DNA of 64,000 bases from Anaerolineaceae bacterium. Its GTDB lineage: Bacteria > Chloroflexota > Anaerolineae > Aggregatilineales > Phototrophicaceae. The position numbers and the translations under genes are program-made. Within the stretch, counting starts at the first letter, position 1. Each line of letters opens with the position of its first letter. Location: assembly GCA_020634115.1 (NCBI GenBank), contig JACKCH010000010.1, forward strand, positions 434,001 to 498,000, given 5' to 3'. The notes beneath the pieces are model-generated. The model did not search any database, was not told the origin of the DNA, and worked only from the letters and a program-made list of their open reading frames with translations. Positions 63,506 through 64,000 of this stretch are shown piece after piece.

Positions 63506-63525
63506 TAGCTCCAACGGGACTCGAA
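63506..63525. other. Attachment site within the tRNA-Glu 3' end
   Basis: TAGCTCCAACGGGACTCGAA covers the discriminator base, acceptor 3' strand and most of the T-arm. It is an exact direct repeat of 49989-50008. The tRNA gene is intact, so this is the end at which the incoming element restored the gene. Confidence 0.85.
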
Positions 63526-63578
63526 CCCGTGTCTTTGCCTTGAAAGGGCAACATCCTAGACCGCTAGACGATGGAGCC
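63506..63578 (-). tRNA. tRNA-Glu (anticodon TTC)
   Basis: A complete 73-base cloverleaf: acceptor GGCTCCA paired with TGGAGCT, D-arm, anticodon stem TTGCC/GGCAA with loop CTTTCAA (anticodon TTC), T-arm ACGGG-TTCGAGT-CCCGT, discriminator A. CCA is not encoded. A promoter lies 14 bases upstream. Its 3' 20 bases recur at 49989-50008. Confidence 0.95.
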
Positions 63579-63591
63579 TTAACTGCCGGTT

Positions 63592-63620
63592 AGTGTATCA
63601 GCCAGAAGATAGCACGTCAA
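63592..63620 (-). promoter_or_regulatory. tRNA-Glu promoter
   Basis: On the minus strand TTGACG (63620-63615) and TACACT (63597-63592) are separated by 17 bases. Transcription would start about 7 bases before the tRNA 5' end at 63578. Nothing else is seen in 63621-63736. Confidence 0.7.
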
Positions 63621-63736
63621 GAGAAAATATTGGTCTACCCACTGCATATCGTCCGGCAGCGATCAGGTTCAATCCAGCCGGTTCATCGGGCATCTGAGCG
63701 TGACCACGCCTCTCATGGTGTTTGCAGACCCTGTGC

Positions 63737-64000
63737 TTACCCTGGCCCTTTCATGAAGTTATCCACCACGACCCGCGCGGGCAACGCCGGAATCGCGCCG
63801 TACTGCGTCGTTGCCAGCGCACCAACGGCATTCGCAAAGCGCAGAATCTCCGGCAGGTGCTGAATGTGGTTGCCCCAATGCTCCAGGATACCCACCAGCA
63901 GCCCGGCGACGAAACCGTCCCCTGCTCCGGTAGTGTCCACCGTCCGCACGCTGAAGCCCGGTATCTCGTAACTCTGGCTGCGCGTATAGACGGTTGCGCC
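63737..64000 (-). CDS. PfkB/ribokinase-family sugar kinase, 5' part outside window
   Basis: The frame is open to the right edge and gives 87 C-terminal residues. The PfkB signature is present with the catalytic Asp: VDTTGAGDGFVAGLLVG. ILRFANAVGALATTQYGAIPALP follows. It phosphorylates a sugar or nucleoside in the cytoplasm. The substrate-binding N-terminal lid is outside the window. It lies beyond the tRNA and probably belongs to the core chromosome. Confidence 0.88.
   Translation of the reverse strand, partial: GATVYTRSQSYEIPGFSVRTVDTTGAGDGFVAGLLVGILEHWGNHIQHLPEILRFANAVGALATTQYGAIPALPARVVVDNFMKGPG

Noticed and set aside
1..64000. CRISPR arrays
   Set aside because: No run of regularly spaced identical repeats and no cas genes were seen.

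Overview
The window looks like a chromosomal segment of a Chloroflexota bacterium, probably an Anaerolineae-type lineage. This is inferred from gene content, not from a marker gene. The pointers are many secreted proteins with Thr-Pro rich linkers, SH3b/TPR/propeller exoproteins, an HdrABC-MvhDGA electron-bifurcating hydrogenase operon, a MalT-like LuxR regulator, a deazaflavin (F420)-type reductase, and an IS1 transposase of the type with an LELDELWSF motif. Nothing resembles a plasmid backbone or a complete phage.

Layout. (1) 1-12457, minus strand: a catabolic region. A split transketolase and a glycerol-kinase-like FGGY kinase come first. They are followed by a complete Liv-type ABC importer (binding protein, LivH, LivM, LivG, LivF) with its own sigma70-like promoter, a GntR/FCD regulator, and enzyme genes: a luciferase-like flavin oxidoreductase, an M29/NicX-like metalloenzyme, a cupin, a class II aldolase and the start of a molybdenum-hydroxylase FAD subunit. 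(2) 12883-20636, plus strand: hdrC-hdrB-hdrA-mvhD-mvhG-mvhA, then the hydrogenase maturation protease and a cyclic-nucleotide-binding-domain protein without a DNA-binding domain. A perfect TGTGA-N6-TCACA palindrome lies upstream. (3) 20637-21620: a gene graveyard with ApbE and histidine-kinase remnants. (4) 21621-28565: a two-component system, then divergent genes for a Tat-exported intradiol dioxygenase-like protein, YceI, CotH, DUF4956 and VTC-domain proteins. (5) 28858-34131: an ABC exporter-like operon of a membrane protein, a MacB-type ATPase, a large CARDB/IPT extracellular protein and a MacB/FtsX permease. (6) 34132-34822: further pseudogene debris. (7) 34823-47097: eight secreted proteins (SH3b, a giant beta-propeller, TPR, and an orphan solute-binding protein) with no cytoplasmic partner.

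(8) 47098-63578: an accessory region. It starts with a long non-coding stretch and an AT-rich gene that combines a PD-(D/E)XK nuclease-like domain with an EF-Tu domain-2-like barrel. A 13.5-kb island follows, bounded by an exact 20-bp direct repeat. One copy (63506-63525) is the 3' end of an intact tRNA-Glu gene and the other (49989-50008) is isolated. The island carries a MalT-like regulator, SDR, radical SAM, deazaflavin reductase, 2TM protein, flavodoxin, methyltransferase, a small conserved protein and an MDR oxidoreductase. It also holds a deleted paralogue of the MDR gene, an hsdM gene broken by an amber codon and fused in frame to an IS1 transposase, and a serine-recombinase fragment beside the tRNA. 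Two genes in the island share a ~75-bp upstream element, which suggests a small co-regulated set. (9) The window ends in a PfkB-type sugar kinase, cut by the window edge.

Starts were chosen from visible ribosome binding sites and ATGA overlaps. No similarity search was run, so every family name rests on motif recognition.
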